Positions 55,933-64,000 of a stretch of DNA of 64,000 nucleotides are shown here, piece after piece. This stretch comes from Aradus depressus (Eukaryota > Arthropoda > Insecta > Hemiptera > Aradidae): positions 44,198,675 to 44,262,674 of the forward strand of contig OY759219.1 in assembly GCA_963662175.1 (NCBI GenBank), written 5' to 3'. Both the position numbers and the translations under genes were made by a program. Under the pieces are notes generated by a model. It was not told where the DNA came from. It searched no databases and saw only the letters and a program-made list of their open reading frames with translations. The stretch's first letter is position 1. Every line of letters begins with the position of its first letter.

Positions 55933-58900
55933 GTGAGTTCATATAATATCCTGTTGTTTCCTCCTGTTCTCGCCAAAGGCAATTTCCCAAAATATATTTT
56001 TTTTTTCTCTGAATATGTTTCATAACCAGAATTCGGGCTATGGCATTTTGTTCACCGTTTTTTTTGCAAATATTTCTGCCAGCATTCTTTACAAAAACCG
56101 TTTGTTGATAGTTTTCAAAGAAAGCAACCGTTTCAGAGCAAATGTGCAGTGATGCCTCTGGTTTGGTTATTATTATTATTTTTTTTTCTGCAATCAAACT
56201 GAAACGACTACAGTCATTAAATTGTTTTCATGATTTGTTTGGACTCCTTAAATTTGACATTTAATCCTCTCTCTTGTCTTTCTTCGAGAAAATAAATAAA
56301 TAATATTGTATTTATAACTCATCGGCGTGGCATGGTTTGAAAAATTAAAAAAAAATTTCTTACATGTTATCCTTGTTTATTCTCACCAAATTGATTTTTT
56401 ATAATATAAAAAAAAAATTAAAAGTCATAAATTATTATTTAATTTATATTGTCGCAAATTTCGTACCTCCCAGGCCTCATTACAAATGTTATTAATTTTT
56501 TATTTATTTATTTGTTACAAACGGGCAAAGGCTTTTTACAATTTTTATTACATTTATAATATATAATATTCATATTACACTTATACTAGCCGTGCCCACC
56601 ATCGTTGCTGAGTACTTATTAGCTCGGATGTCCGCCTTTGCCAAGCAGGTACTAGCTGCGGTGCACAGAGTTCCTAAGAACCTAAGACTAACTTGGGTGT
56701 CCACTATTACACGGTAATATCTAGGAGGGATGTCCACCCTTCCTCAGCACATTCATGCTGGATTGCTCGGCGTTGTTTGGCAAATACTAGCTGAGGGGAC
56801 CAGCGTTCCTAAGCATTTACTACCTGGGGACTCCATCGTTGCACGATAAATACTAGCGTTGCTAAGCACTAACTAGCTATGGTGTCCGCCGTTGCAACGC
56901 ACATTCTAGCTGTGTTTCTCAGTGTTCCTAAGCTCGTACCAGCTGGGGTGTCCATCCGTGCCCGATAAATACTAGCTGGGATGTCTAACGTTGCTCGAAA
57001 ATATTTGCGAGAGAGTTCACCGTTGCTAGACAAATACTAGCTAGGGTGCCCTTCGTTGCTTGGCAAATACTAGCTGGAGTGACCAGCGTTGCCTGGCAAA
57101 TACTACCTACGGTGACAAGCGTTGCTCAGCACATAATAAGTTACGGTTCGCTGATGCTCGGCAAATACTTGCTACAATGACACCGCTGCTCATACTGCAG
57201 TAAACTTAGATAAGACATTGAAAATAATTAATTTAATATATTTTGTTAATTTCAGGCGTTTATTCAATGCTATTTGGAGAGAAATGGCATCGTAAGTATT
57301 CATGTATTCATTCTAATGTATCTGTACAATCTGAGAGTGTCCCTTCCTTGATTCAGTGGGTAGTATATACAGGGTAACTGGTCATAAATATTGGAGATTG
57401 AAGTAGGTAACTGTAGAGTTAATGTATCTGGCTCTACTGAAGTCCGGAGAGAGTGTCTTCCTTGATTCAGTAGGTAGTATATACAGGGTAACTGGTCATA
57501 AATATTGGAGTTTGTAGTAGGTAACTGTAGAGTTAATGTATCTGGCTCTACTGAAGTTCGGAGAGAGTGTCTTCCTTGATTCAGTAGGTAGTATATACAG
57601 GGTAACTGGTCATAAATATTGGAGCCTGAAGTAGGCAACTGTAGAGTTAACGTATCTGGCTCTACTGAAGTCCGGAGAGAGTGTCTTCCTTGATTCAGTA
57701 GGTAGTATATACAGGGTAACTGGTCATAAATATTGGAGCTTGAAGTAGGCAACTGTAGAGTTAACGTATTTGGCTTCACTGAAGTCCGGAGAGAGTGTCT
57801 TCCTTGATTCAGTGGGTAGTATATACAGGGTAACTGGTCATAAATATTGGAGCCTGAAGTAGGTAACTGTAGAGTTAATGTATCTGCCCCTACTGAAGTC
57901 CAGAGAGAGTGTCTTCCTTGAGGAATATTGCTACACTACCCTATTCTACTGTTAAAAGTATTATTACATTTTCAATTTCACTTGGATTCATGTGGCGGAC
58001 ATTAGGAACATTTCTACAGTACCTTATTCTTCTAAAGAAAAAGAGGATAGTTTATTTAACATTGCAAACGAATTTCCAAGCAGAAAATATCCTATAACCC
58101 TTTCCATAGAACCTTCTCCGAAAACACTTTTTGGTATATTTTCGATATTAATTAAAGTATTCGAAAAAAGCTGTATTCCGCAAGGAGTTTGTTGATATGT
58201 AAATAGTTTTTCTTCCATACACCTGAAAACGAAAGCTTTAGGTGTCGTATATTATCGCTTTGCTTGGGAGAGCACTGCTCAAACTATCCAAATCCCTCTT
58301 TTAGTCCTATGGGCATGTTCCGTGCTGCTCTATTTTATCAAATGTCGGTATACATTGTAATTGTTTGTGTTGCAGTTTAACTCGAAAGTGCCGATCAGTG
58401 TGAACTCACCGTTATGCAAAGAAGATGGCACGCATAAGTACGCATGGCCTCTTCAAGAAAAATTGGATGAAATCTTCAAGGGTAAGCCACCTATATCTCA
58501 ATCTGTCACCTTTCTTTCACTGTTCCAGGATGCCACCTCTCTCTCAGTCTCAGTAGGTCACCTCTCTCTTACTGTTCAACGAGGCCACCTCTCTCGCACT
58601 GTTCCAAGATTCCACTTCTTTCTCATTGTCTCAGTAAGCCACTTCTCTCTCAGTGTCCCAGTAAGCCACCTCTCTCTCTCAATCTCAGTAGGTTACCTCT
58701 CTCACTGTTCCAGGATGCCACTTCTTTCTCACTGTCCCCAGTAAGCCACCTCTCTCTCACTGTTACAGGATGCCACTTCATTTTCCAACGAAAGCAGCAA
58801 ACCAATGGGAGAAGAATAATGAGGTAGTAAGTCAAACTGCCGAAGACGTCCTGGGACTACAACAATGACTGAATAGGGACCCTTGGTTTGATGAGGAATG

Positions 58901-61900
58901 CCTGGCTGCTACCGAAGCCAAAAACGTGACATATAGGATAATGATCCAGAAAGGAAAGACCCGGAGGTCAACTGAAGAATGTTAAGTAGAGAGAAAAGAG
59001 GAAAAAGAGCCAATGGCATTACAAGGAACTGGAAGAGATCGAGATGCACAGGAGACAGAATGAGAGTAGAAGGTTCTTTCAAAATGTAAACCAGGGACGG
59101 AACCCATTCAAACCAAGACTCACAGCCGGCAGACATGTTGGATCCTTAATATCAAAGAAGAATCCTAGGGAGATGGACAACAAGGCACTTGAGGGACCGG
59201 CTAAATGGTGAGGATACCCCACTGACAGATGAGTCGGAAGTCAAGAGAGAGGAAGGGCAAGATCCCCCAGATAAGAAAAACATTGAAGAGGCAGTAACGA
59301 GGCTGAAAAATAACAAATCCCCAGGTTTTTTTTAGAGGGAATTCCAAGTGAACTGTTGGAATGCGGTGGCTCCGAGCTGGTGATGACATTGCTGTGTGAA
59401 ACTCTACCTTACCAATGGAACAAGACCATCATATCCTCTCTTCATAAAAAATATGACAGGCTGGATTGCTGCACAGAGATTCTGTAGATGAACAAATATA
59501 TGAGTACAGTTTAAAATATTTGTACACAGAATTTCAGAAACAAGTTTGATTTTATTTTTATTCTTTTAGGTTTATATTTAAATTGGGCGAATTCGCAAGT
59601 TTAGCTTTTACTTTTAAGATGTATATAAATGTCAATTTTGAGGTTGAGGAAGAATGTCCTTGATTTGAGACCAGTATAACGCTCACTTGATGAAGGTGTT
59701 TTGTAAAAAACTCAAGATTCACCTACAGCCTCCACAAAATATATTTATATTATTTTTGTTGAAGATTCGCCATTATTCAGGCGTTATGAAAACGTCTGTA
59801 ACAAAATAAAAGAATGTATAACCATTATATTTTATATGGTAGTCAATATTAAAAACTGATGAGTTAACCATCATGTGACTTACCTGGTACCTGTAGGTAC
59901 ATGTATTTACTTAGGTACAAGGTTATGTGGTGGTTAACTGATCAGTTTTTAATATTGACCACCATATAAAGCAAAAATTATTTAATTTTTACAAAAGTTT
60001 TGATTTTTATAAATAATTATATATAATGTTTAACTAAATTAGTAGCTTAGTTCCTCTCCCCACATAGTAGCTACGGTGATCCTTGCTTATTTCATGATGT
60101 TTGAAGCTCACACCTTTTGGGTACAGAATTTATAAAATGGGACAATAGAATATTTATTCGTGTATTTTTTATTTATTATATCATTCAAAATGTTAGTAAC
60201 AGAAGCTAGTTGGCACCCTTTGGCATTATCTATTTTTTTTTTGTTTAGAACTGTCTCATTTTTGTAAGAAAATTTAATGAGGATATTTATATTTATTGAA
60301 ACTTAAGGGGGTTACTGTCAATTCTCTCTCTACATATATAATCATTGGACAGGTGTTGAAATTAAATTTAAACGTCTTCCATATTATCTGGGTATTGGTC
60401 TTTTTGTTGTTATATGGTAACCAAGGGAATACCACATGACCCCTTAACAGCTGATGTATTTAACAACTGATTTTGTATACAGAAGATAAGTTTATAAGCA
60501 GCATATCTGAAAATATAGTCATTCCAACATAAAACCGCTAACTTAAATACAATTATTTTTTTTAAAGTATTTGTACGTGCGTATGTCTGGATACGATAAC
60601 GACTATTTTCTCGATTCTTCTCATTTGTTGCTAGGTTTTTGTCGAGCAGTTTTTTTCCAATGGCAATTATTATTATTATTAGATTCACAAGATGGTGTTG
60701 GAGCACTTATTTGACAACATTTTCAGAGAAATATTCTAAATGCTTAACTCTGATGTAGTTGTGCAACGTAATTGTGACTCATTATAATTGAACCCTGTCG
60801 TTAGTACTGTAGAATCCGCTTACATCCATATATCCGGTATATGTTATCACGTATAAATATTTTCCCAAGTTAGAATAAAGAATGTGTCCTTTCATTTTTC
60901 TGCATAACCAACATTATTCCTAATTCATGAAATCTGCTGCCCTCAGCCCGAGTTGCGTTATTGTCCCTTTCAACGATAATTAAATATTAAAAAAAAAAAA
61001 AAAAAAAAATAGATCGTTTAGAAGGCGGCATTTCTAATAAAGATGTCTGCAAAAATCTGCAAATTATAATCGACCCTTTCATCAATTTGGAAATACCGGG
61101 CCCACATAAAAAAGCTGTTTCAATAAGACGTCATCTCTGATAAGAAAAAGTAAAATGAAGCCTCCCATGTAATGTTTCTGTGTTTTAAAATGTTTATACA
61201 TTAATAGATTTTCTTTGCCAATTTGCCATTCATTTTGGAGGGGAGGGGATATAACAACTCTACATAATCTGGATATAACGATCCATATTTCTTGGTCCGT
61301 TAACTCGTTATATCCGGATTCGTGGAAGGTGGTCATCTTTGCTAAAATAAGTGGACATGCTACAAACCAAGAAAACATTCACTTTGTTGTTTTTCAGTTT
61401 ATCCGGACATGAAATCGACGAGGCTGAGACCCATTGACAGAAGTGTGCAGTTCTACTCAAACATCATTCGGATTGTAAGTCAAACCACAACCCTTTTATA
61501 GAAGTACGTAATATGTCTTTTGTTACTTTCCTGTATCAATATTATGTAATCATCATCAATCAAATCGAAATTGAGTTTTTCGGGTTTAGTGCTATCGATT
61601 AAAAATTCTTCGGGATTTCATGTTTTCCCATCCCTTGAATCCATTAATGGAAAGAAAAAAATGTATATGTATATAAGTTTATTTTTTATTCTTTCTTCTC
61701 CTTAACGTTTGTCGTCTTGATCCTATCTCAAATCCAAGGACTTATAGTGATTGGAAATTTAATGAGAAACATTTTGTATAGTAACGAATATTTGATAGGG
61801 CTAACCGTTTTCCGGTAAATCAAGGAAACGTCTAAAAATATGTTCTAAAACGTCATTTCGAGACGGTTTCCGGCATGTACATATCTCGAAAACTGGAAGA

Positions 61901-62604
61901 CCTGCGAAACATAGTATTTCATATAAAATATATATTTCAGTGTTCTCTACAACTATTGCTTGAAAAGATTTTTGATTAGGTGATAAACATAAGCGATGTC
62001 TTGTGAAATGTACTTAGGCCCCGGGTTAAAGCTCAGAATTTCCGTCCGATTTCAGCCAAAATCTAATCATATCTAAGTAAGCGCATGAGATCCCTTCATT
62101 TCAAATTTTAAGTTCATAGCTACAATCGTTTTTGCGATAGAGAGCTCACAACTTTCCAGTCATATAGACACGCATGCACAGATTGACATCATCGCGAAAA
62201 TTGTCACAAAGTATTGAGGGGTCCTTGAAACGTGAAAATCCGTTGAAACCTCGATCTCGAATTTTCGAACGATTATAATATTTCCTTATACTATAGGTCT
62301 GGGAAAGTAATAGATGTTTAGCCAATTCCTTGTGCTCTTATTAGTTTGAAAAAAAAATGGTTTTGAGAAATTTTATAAATTTTTTGTGTGCTTAAAAGGA
62401 AGGTCCCCGATACTCGCAATCCAGTTTTGATCAAAATCGTTCCAGCATTCCATGCAGCTCCAACCTGCTCAATATTTCTTTATGCATTATTGTAATTTTT
62501 TTTTTTTTTCCAGTTCTCTACCGAGAAAAATATCGCTATCAACGCGTTAAGTGCTGCTGTAAAAGTATGCCATGTACAATCTGGTAATTTCCATCAAACC
62601 CCTG
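55880..62604 (+). CDS. Unidentified multi-exon gene, internal part (five exons, 120 codons); possible divergent odorant-binding-type protein
   Basis: Five short open blocks lie at 55,880-55,932, 57,256-57,291, 58,376-58,481, 61,398-61,474 and 62,514-62,604. Each is flanked by a good CAG acceptor and a GTGAGT, GTAAGT, GTAAGC, GTAAGT or GTAAGA donor. Phases agree at every junction (the first acceptor is phase 1, then 0, 0, 1, 0, and phase 1 at the final donor), giving 120 codons without a stop. Start and end lie outside the window. The product is soluble-looking, with three cysteines (in exons b, c and e) and no transmembrane segment. The stretch VEKAFIQCYLERNGI resembles the second to third helix of insect odorant-binding proteins, where Cys-x3-Cys is usual; here the first Cys position would be Ala. 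The distance to the next candidate cysteines is longer than in classical members, so family assignment is weak and the gene is best treated as unknown. Confidence 0.75.
55933..56583 (+). other. Intron, AT-rich, no gene
   Basis: First part of the intron between exons a and b. It has long A and T runs and a short TTATTATTATT tract near 56,168-56,178. The minus-strand frame across 55,829-56,197 starts in this low-complexity DNA and runs into exon a and the 90-bp array in antisense, so I do not treat it as a gene. Nothing else is recognisable. Confidence 0.6.
56584..57200. repeat. Degenerate 33-bp minisatellite, about 18 copies
   Basis: Diverged tandem copies of a unit built from TACTAGCTGGGGTG, TCCACCGTTGC and TCGGCAAA. 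The clearest copies are around 57,024-57,110, where TACTAGCT...GGCAAA repeats at 33-bp spacing. Left copies are strongly mutated, so this array is older than its neighbours. It lies wholly in the intron between exons a and b. GC content is visibly higher than the flanking intron. Confidence 0.82.
57256..57291 (+). CDS. Exon b of the unidentified gene (36 bp microexon)
   Basis: Acceptor TAATTTCAG ends at 57,255 and donor ATC|GTAAGTATT follows 57,291. Twelve codons, phase 0 on both sides: AFIQCYLERNGI. It contains the first cysteine of the visible protein. In odorant-binding proteins this segment would carry the second and third cysteines; the second is Ala here. The exon is squeezed between the 33-bp array (56,584-57,200) and the 114-bp array (from 57,311). 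Confidence 0.72.
57311..57921. repeat. 114-bp minisatellite, about 5.4 copies
   Basis: The anchor TAGTATATACAGGGTAACTG occurs at 57,361, 57,475, 57,589, 57,703 and 57,817, an exact 114-bp period, with copies highly similar. Other shared blocks are TGGTCATAAATATTGGAG and GAGAGAGTGTCTTCCTTG. Because 114 is a multiple of three, the minus strand stays open for 159 codons (57,300-57,779). This is a by-product of the period, with no coding support. The array begins about 20 bp after exon b. The block TATACAGGGT resembles ends of some insect transposons, which could be its source (inference). Confidence 0.93.
57922..58375 (+). other. Intron, unique-looking AT-rich DNA
   Basis: Remainder of the intron between exons b and c. 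No repeat, RNA gene or conserved coding signal is seen; short overlapping frames on both strands are unsupported. It ends with a T/G-rich tract before the exon c acceptor. Confidence 0.55.
58376..58481 (+). CDS. Exon c of the unidentified gene (106 bp)
   Basis: Acceptor GTGTTGCAG ends at 58,375 and donor AAGG|GTAAGCC follows 58,481. Thirty-five codons plus one base. It starts FNSKVPISVNSPLCKEDG and ends PLQEKLDEIFK, with one Cys and one Trp. The 27-bp CT-rich array starts at the donor itself, so copies of the donor GTAAGCC recur downstream at 58,634, 58,661 and 58,741. Confidence 0.78.
58482..58778. repeat. 27-bp CT-rich minisatellite starting at a splice donor, about 11 copies
   Basis: CCACC/CCACT/TCACC motifs recur at 58,506, 58,533, 58,559, 58,585, 58,612, 58,639, 58,666, 58,693, 58,718, 58,746 and 58,773, a spacing of 25-28 (mode 27). 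Units read like GTAAGCCACCTCTCTCTCA followed by CTGTTCCAG. The first unit is the exon c donor itself. The array therefore carries extra donor-like GTAAGCC (58,634, 58,661, 58,741) and acceptor-like TTCCAG or TTACAG (58,523, 58,708, 58,763). Confidence 0.85.
58828..59488 (+). pseudogene. Decayed LINE (non-LTR retrotransposon) pol fragment
   Basis: Translated in switching plus-strand frames, this shows signatures typical of insect LINE ORF2 between endonuclease and reverse transcriptase: PWFDEEC at 58,880, a run resembling NVNQGRNPFKPRLTAG near 59,090-59,130, RLKNNKSPG near 59,300-59,324, GIPSELLECGG near 59,336-59,370, and LHKKYDRLDCCTEIL ending in a stop near 59,486. Several frameshifts and stops interrupt it; a T8 run at 59,325-59,333 replaces the expected residues between PG and GIP. 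No catalytic YxDD region is present, so it is truncated at both ends. It lies in sense orientation in the intron between exons c and d. The exact clade cannot be settled by eye. Confidence 0.8.
59489..59831 (+). other. Intron, AT-rich, nothing recognised
   Basis: AT-rich DNA between the LINE fragment and the hairpin element. No coding frame or repeat could be supported. Confidence 0.5.
59832..59969. mobile_element. 138-bp hairpin element (MITE-like foldback)
   Basis: The left arm 59,832-59,878 and right arm 59,923-59,969 are inverted repeats of about 47 bp with only a few mismatches: TTATATGGTAGTCAATATT on the left matches AATATTGACCACCATATAA on the right. The spacer holds a smaller GGTACCTGTAGGTAC fold. 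There is no coding capacity. Size and form fit a miniature inverted-repeat transposable element or foldback. No convincing target-site duplication was found. Confidence 0.75.
59970..60784 (+). other. Intron, AT-rich, nothing recognised
   Basis: AT-rich sequence with T runs (for example near 60,230-60,241) and a TTATTATTATTATT tract near 60,667-60,680. The minus-strand frame at 60,410-60,706 has no recognisable protein and low-complexity composition, and I leave it out. Confidence 0.5.
60785..61330. mobile_element. Possible remnant of a pogo/Tigger-like DNA element
   Basis: Phrases such as GTAGAATCCGCTTACATCC (near 60,809) and GGATATAACGATCC (61,271) with TCGTTATATCCGGATTCG (61,305) resemble the TATAACG-rich termini of pogo/Tigger-type non-autonomous elements. 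There is a local inverted repeat with arms 61,269-61,281 and 61,305-61,317. Ends and target duplication cannot be fixed, and the identification is tentative. Confidence 0.25.
60989..61009. repeat. Poly(A) homopolymer, A21
   Basis: Twenty-one consecutive A residues. It could be the tail of an old retroposed sequence or simple slippage. No LINE or SINE body could be recognised immediately upstream. Confidence 0.9.
61398..61474 (+). CDS. Exon d of the unidentified gene (77 bp)
   Basis: Acceptor TTGTTTTTCAG ends at 61,397 and donor ATT|GTAAGTC follows 61,474. It completes the split codon from exon c (giving Val) and adds 25 codons: YPDMKSTRLRPIDRS then VQFYSNIIRI. It is basic, with no cysteine. 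Phase 0 at the donor. Confidence 0.76.
61475..62513 (+). other. Intron d-e with probable dispersed-repeat sequence
   Basis: The intron between exons d and e has no gene. The part from about 62,010 to 62,300 (AAATCTAATCATATC, CATTTCAAATTTTAAGTTC, CTTGAAACGTGAAAATCCG, CGATTATAATATTTCC) has the look of a dispersed repeat I associate with hemipteran-type genomes, but this is memory-based and unverified. The region ends in a T14 tract that serves as the exon e polypyrimidine tract. Confidence 0.35.
62514..62604 (+). CDS. Exon e of the unidentified gene (91 bp)
   Basis: Acceptor is a 14-base T run plus CCAG ending at 62,513; donor CCTG|GTAAGA follows 62,604. Thirty codons plus one base, with FSTEKNIAINALSAAVKVCH followed by VQSGNFHQTP. 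The helix-like AVKVC stretch could be the fourth conserved cysteine region of an odorant-binding protein. A weaker donor, CTG|GTAATT at 62,583, is also in phase 1 and would shorten the exon by seven codons. The next exon must begin with two bases completing a G-started codon and lies beyond the window. Confidence 0.74.
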
Positions 62605-62980
62605 GTAAGACAATAAAATAAAATGTATATTTAAGATGTCTAATGGATATATAAATACACTGCAAATAAATCCGTTCTAGTCATAAATGAATCAAATTTC
62701 CTATGGTTGATTTTATTATAGGTTCCTCGGTGAAATATTAATAATCTGTCTCAAATTAAATCTAATATTATTTAAAATCACAGAATGTTTAAAGTGTCTA
62801 ATATTTGAATATAGGAAGGTATGATAAAACACGCATTTGATCTCAATATCTTCTGTATTTGATGTCAGCCATAATAAGAATACAACACTAATGGAATCAC
62901 ATGATAGAACAACTGGAAAGTAAAACATGATTCAAGGAGAAAGTTACGTGCAGGTTACAAGTTATAGTGACGTTATATAG
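62605..62980 (+). other. Intron start; possible decayed LTR downstream of the pol remnant
   Basis: AT-rich sequence after exon e. Read on the minus strand, it follows directly after the polypurine tract of the gypsy-type remnant, where a 3' LTR would be expected. I cannot define LTR ends, a TG...CA boundary or a second LTR. The minus-strand frame at 62,716-62,928 has no recognisable product. Confidence 0.3.
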
Positions 62981-62992
62981 TCTTCCCCCTTA
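62981..62992 (-). other. Polypurine tract of the gypsy-type remnant
   Basis: On the minus strand the sequence reads TAAGGGGGAAGA about 35 bases after the end of the pol frame (stop at 63,028-63,030). This is the position and composition of the plus-strand primer site of LTR retrotransposons. Confidence 0.6.
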
Positions 62993-63027
62993 ATTTGAAA
63001 CTTGAATATTGAAAAATTGCACGGGGT

Positions 63028-63786
63028 TCAAAACTTGAGCTGATAGTTCCCCAGATAGGCCGGAGGTCGGCGAGTCCGTCCAGAACGTCTCTGTTCGACC
63101 GTAGGAGCTCCCGGACCTGGATCTCCCGGTGCTGGTGTTGAGGCCGAAGTGTCCTGAGGTAATGTAGGGTTTCTTTCTGGAACCGAAATAGGCTTCTCTT
63201 CCTGAGGAGTAGCCTGATATGCCAGAGGAACTTGTCATAGCCGAGGTTCTGTGGTTTGCTGATCAAAATGGACCTTCTTCGCCAGGGTACGGTGGAGTTG
63301 GTCCAAGAGTCGAGTTCGACAATGTAGTGCAGTGTCCTCAATTTTTCAATGATGGTACCAAATACCCAGGTGTACTTATTGGTCTGTGAGTAATACCTTA
63401 CTTGGACCCTCTCCCCCACTTTAAAAGTGCGGAGAACCGGGTATGTAGAATCTGGATTTTTAGCTGGATGATAAGGCCGGAGTGCATCGAGTTTGATCCT
63501 GAGCTTCCGATGAAGGTAGCGTTCAGCTGAAGACTGACAACAAACAAGTGGCGTTTGTGGGTCATATGGTACCAAGACTCTGTCGGTAGTCATTTCATTC
63601 TTGAGGTGGATAAAGGCAGATTCGCATGCCTTTGACCACTTGAATTTTTGATGTTTACGAAGTAGGTTTCTTAAGGGTGTAGTCATAGTAGACAGGTCTG
63701 GAATAAATCGTGCATATTATGTTAACATGCCAAGGAAACGTCTAACATCATCAACGTTACTAGGGCGAGGCATAGAGTTAAAAATA
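63028..63786 (-). pseudogene. Broken Ty3/gypsy-type pol remnant with internal deletion
   Basis: Read on the minus strand, the remnant starts near 63,780 with the end of a reverse transcriptase (a motif of the MPRPSNVDDVRRFLGM kind), interrupted by an in-frame TAA at 63,717-63,719. It continues with the RT/RNase H connection up to about 63,537. There it jumps directly to the integrase C-terminal region (RKLRIKLDALRP and the FKVGERVQVRYY motif typical of a GPY/F-like domain). The RNase H and the integrase zinc-binding and catalytic core are missing. The natural frame is lost again near 63,290; the tail with RRSGRTRRPP lies in another frame and ends at 63,028. The copy is therefore dead: one stop, one large deletion and at least one frameshift. 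It lies antisense in an intron of the plus-strand gene. Confidence 0.82.
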
Positions 63787-64000
63787 TTAAATACGTATTT
63801 TTTATTTTTTTTTTATAACGTTATCGGTTTAAGAGAAATTCAGCCGGGCCATCTAAAAAGGACACCCTGATATATATATTTTTTTAAACCAAAATTTATT
63901 AGAAGACAGGCAACAATTTCTACAGGAAATGTGATAATTTTATTATTCATATATTTATTTATTTTAATCATTCTCATTTTATTTTATTATATATGTTTAT
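63787..64000. other. AT-rich intronic DNA with a possible transposon end
   Basis: Mostly A/T runs. AAAAAGGACACCCTGATATA near 63,856-63,875 resembles the GGACACCCTGTATA-like ends of some insect DNA transposons, but no partner repeat lies within the window. Confidence 0.3.

Noticed and set aside
55829..56197. 122-codon minus-strand frame
   Set aside because: It overlaps exon a and the 90-bp array in antisense and is Lys/Ile-rich from A/T runs. The plus-strand exon with good splice sites explains the locus better.
57300..57779. 159-codon minus-strand repeat protein
   Set aside because: It is produced by a 114-bp (38-codon) minisatellite inside an intron of the plus-strand gene. It has no independent start context and no known domain.
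58361..58744. 127-codon plus-strand frame
   Set aside because: Its first part is exon c in frame. The remainder reads through the donor into the 27-bp CT-rich array (a Ser/Leu-rich low-complexity peptide), so it is intron read-through.
58909..59389. Minus-strand frames over the LINE fragment
   Set aside because: Antisense shadows of the decayed plus-strand LINE pol sequence.
61082..61412. Overlapping minus- and plus-strand frames around exon d
   Set aside because: No recognisable domain. Only the short spliced block 61,398-61,474 fits the phases of the neighbouring exons.
62990..63238. 82-codon Ser/Gly-rich minus-strand frame
   Set aside because: It is an alternative frame of the gypsy-type pol tail. 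The natural frame ends in the RRSGRTRRPP region at 63,028.

Overview
The window looks like nuclear DNA from an arthropod, most likely an insect. It has AT-rich non-coding DNA, short exons with GT-AG introns, decayed LINE and Ty3/gypsy-type retrotransposons, and a very long satellite array. There are no bacterial-style genes, rRNA, tRNA or CRISPR arrays. The insect assignment rests on the style of the mobile elements and the gene; the species cannot be read from the sequence.

Region 1 (1-54,701, about 85% of the window) is one uninterrupted head-to-tail satellite with a 91-bp monomer, and it runs off the left edge. Many monomers are followed by a 29-bp internally deleted form. Monomer variants recur in fixed orders, giving a layered higher-order structure. 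Direct duplications were read at offsets of 877, 906, 1,332, 1,758, 1,787, 3,418, 4,017 and 6,475 bp. A scrambled patch at about 50,834-50,972 is the only place where the array loses its regularity.

Region 2 (54,702-55,862) is a second, unrelated array of about 13 copies of a 90-bp unit. It ends about 17 bp before a splice acceptor.

Region 3 (55,880-62,604) holds five short exons of one plus-strand gene. All splice sites are canonical and all reading phases agree, giving 120 codons without a stop. The gene is incomplete at both ends. I do not firmly recognise the protein; a divergent insect odorant-binding-type protein is a weak possibility. Three of its introns carry their own minisatellites (33 bp at 56,584-57,200; 114 bp at 57,311-57,921; 27 bp at 58,482-58,778). 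Other introns carry a decayed LINE, a 138-bp hairpin element and other likely transposon debris. If the left part is assembled correctly, the 91-bp and 90-bp arrays lie in an upstream intron of this gene (more than 55 kb) or in its 5' flank.

Region 4 (about 62,981-63,786) is a broken, internally deleted Ty3/gypsy-type pol remnant on the minus strand, inside the next intron. The rest to 64,000 is AT-rich with no gene.

The points most worth following up are the gene whose introns are repeatedly filled with different tandem arrays, the 91/29 arithmetic of the higher-order satellite, and the scrambled seam near 50.9 kb.
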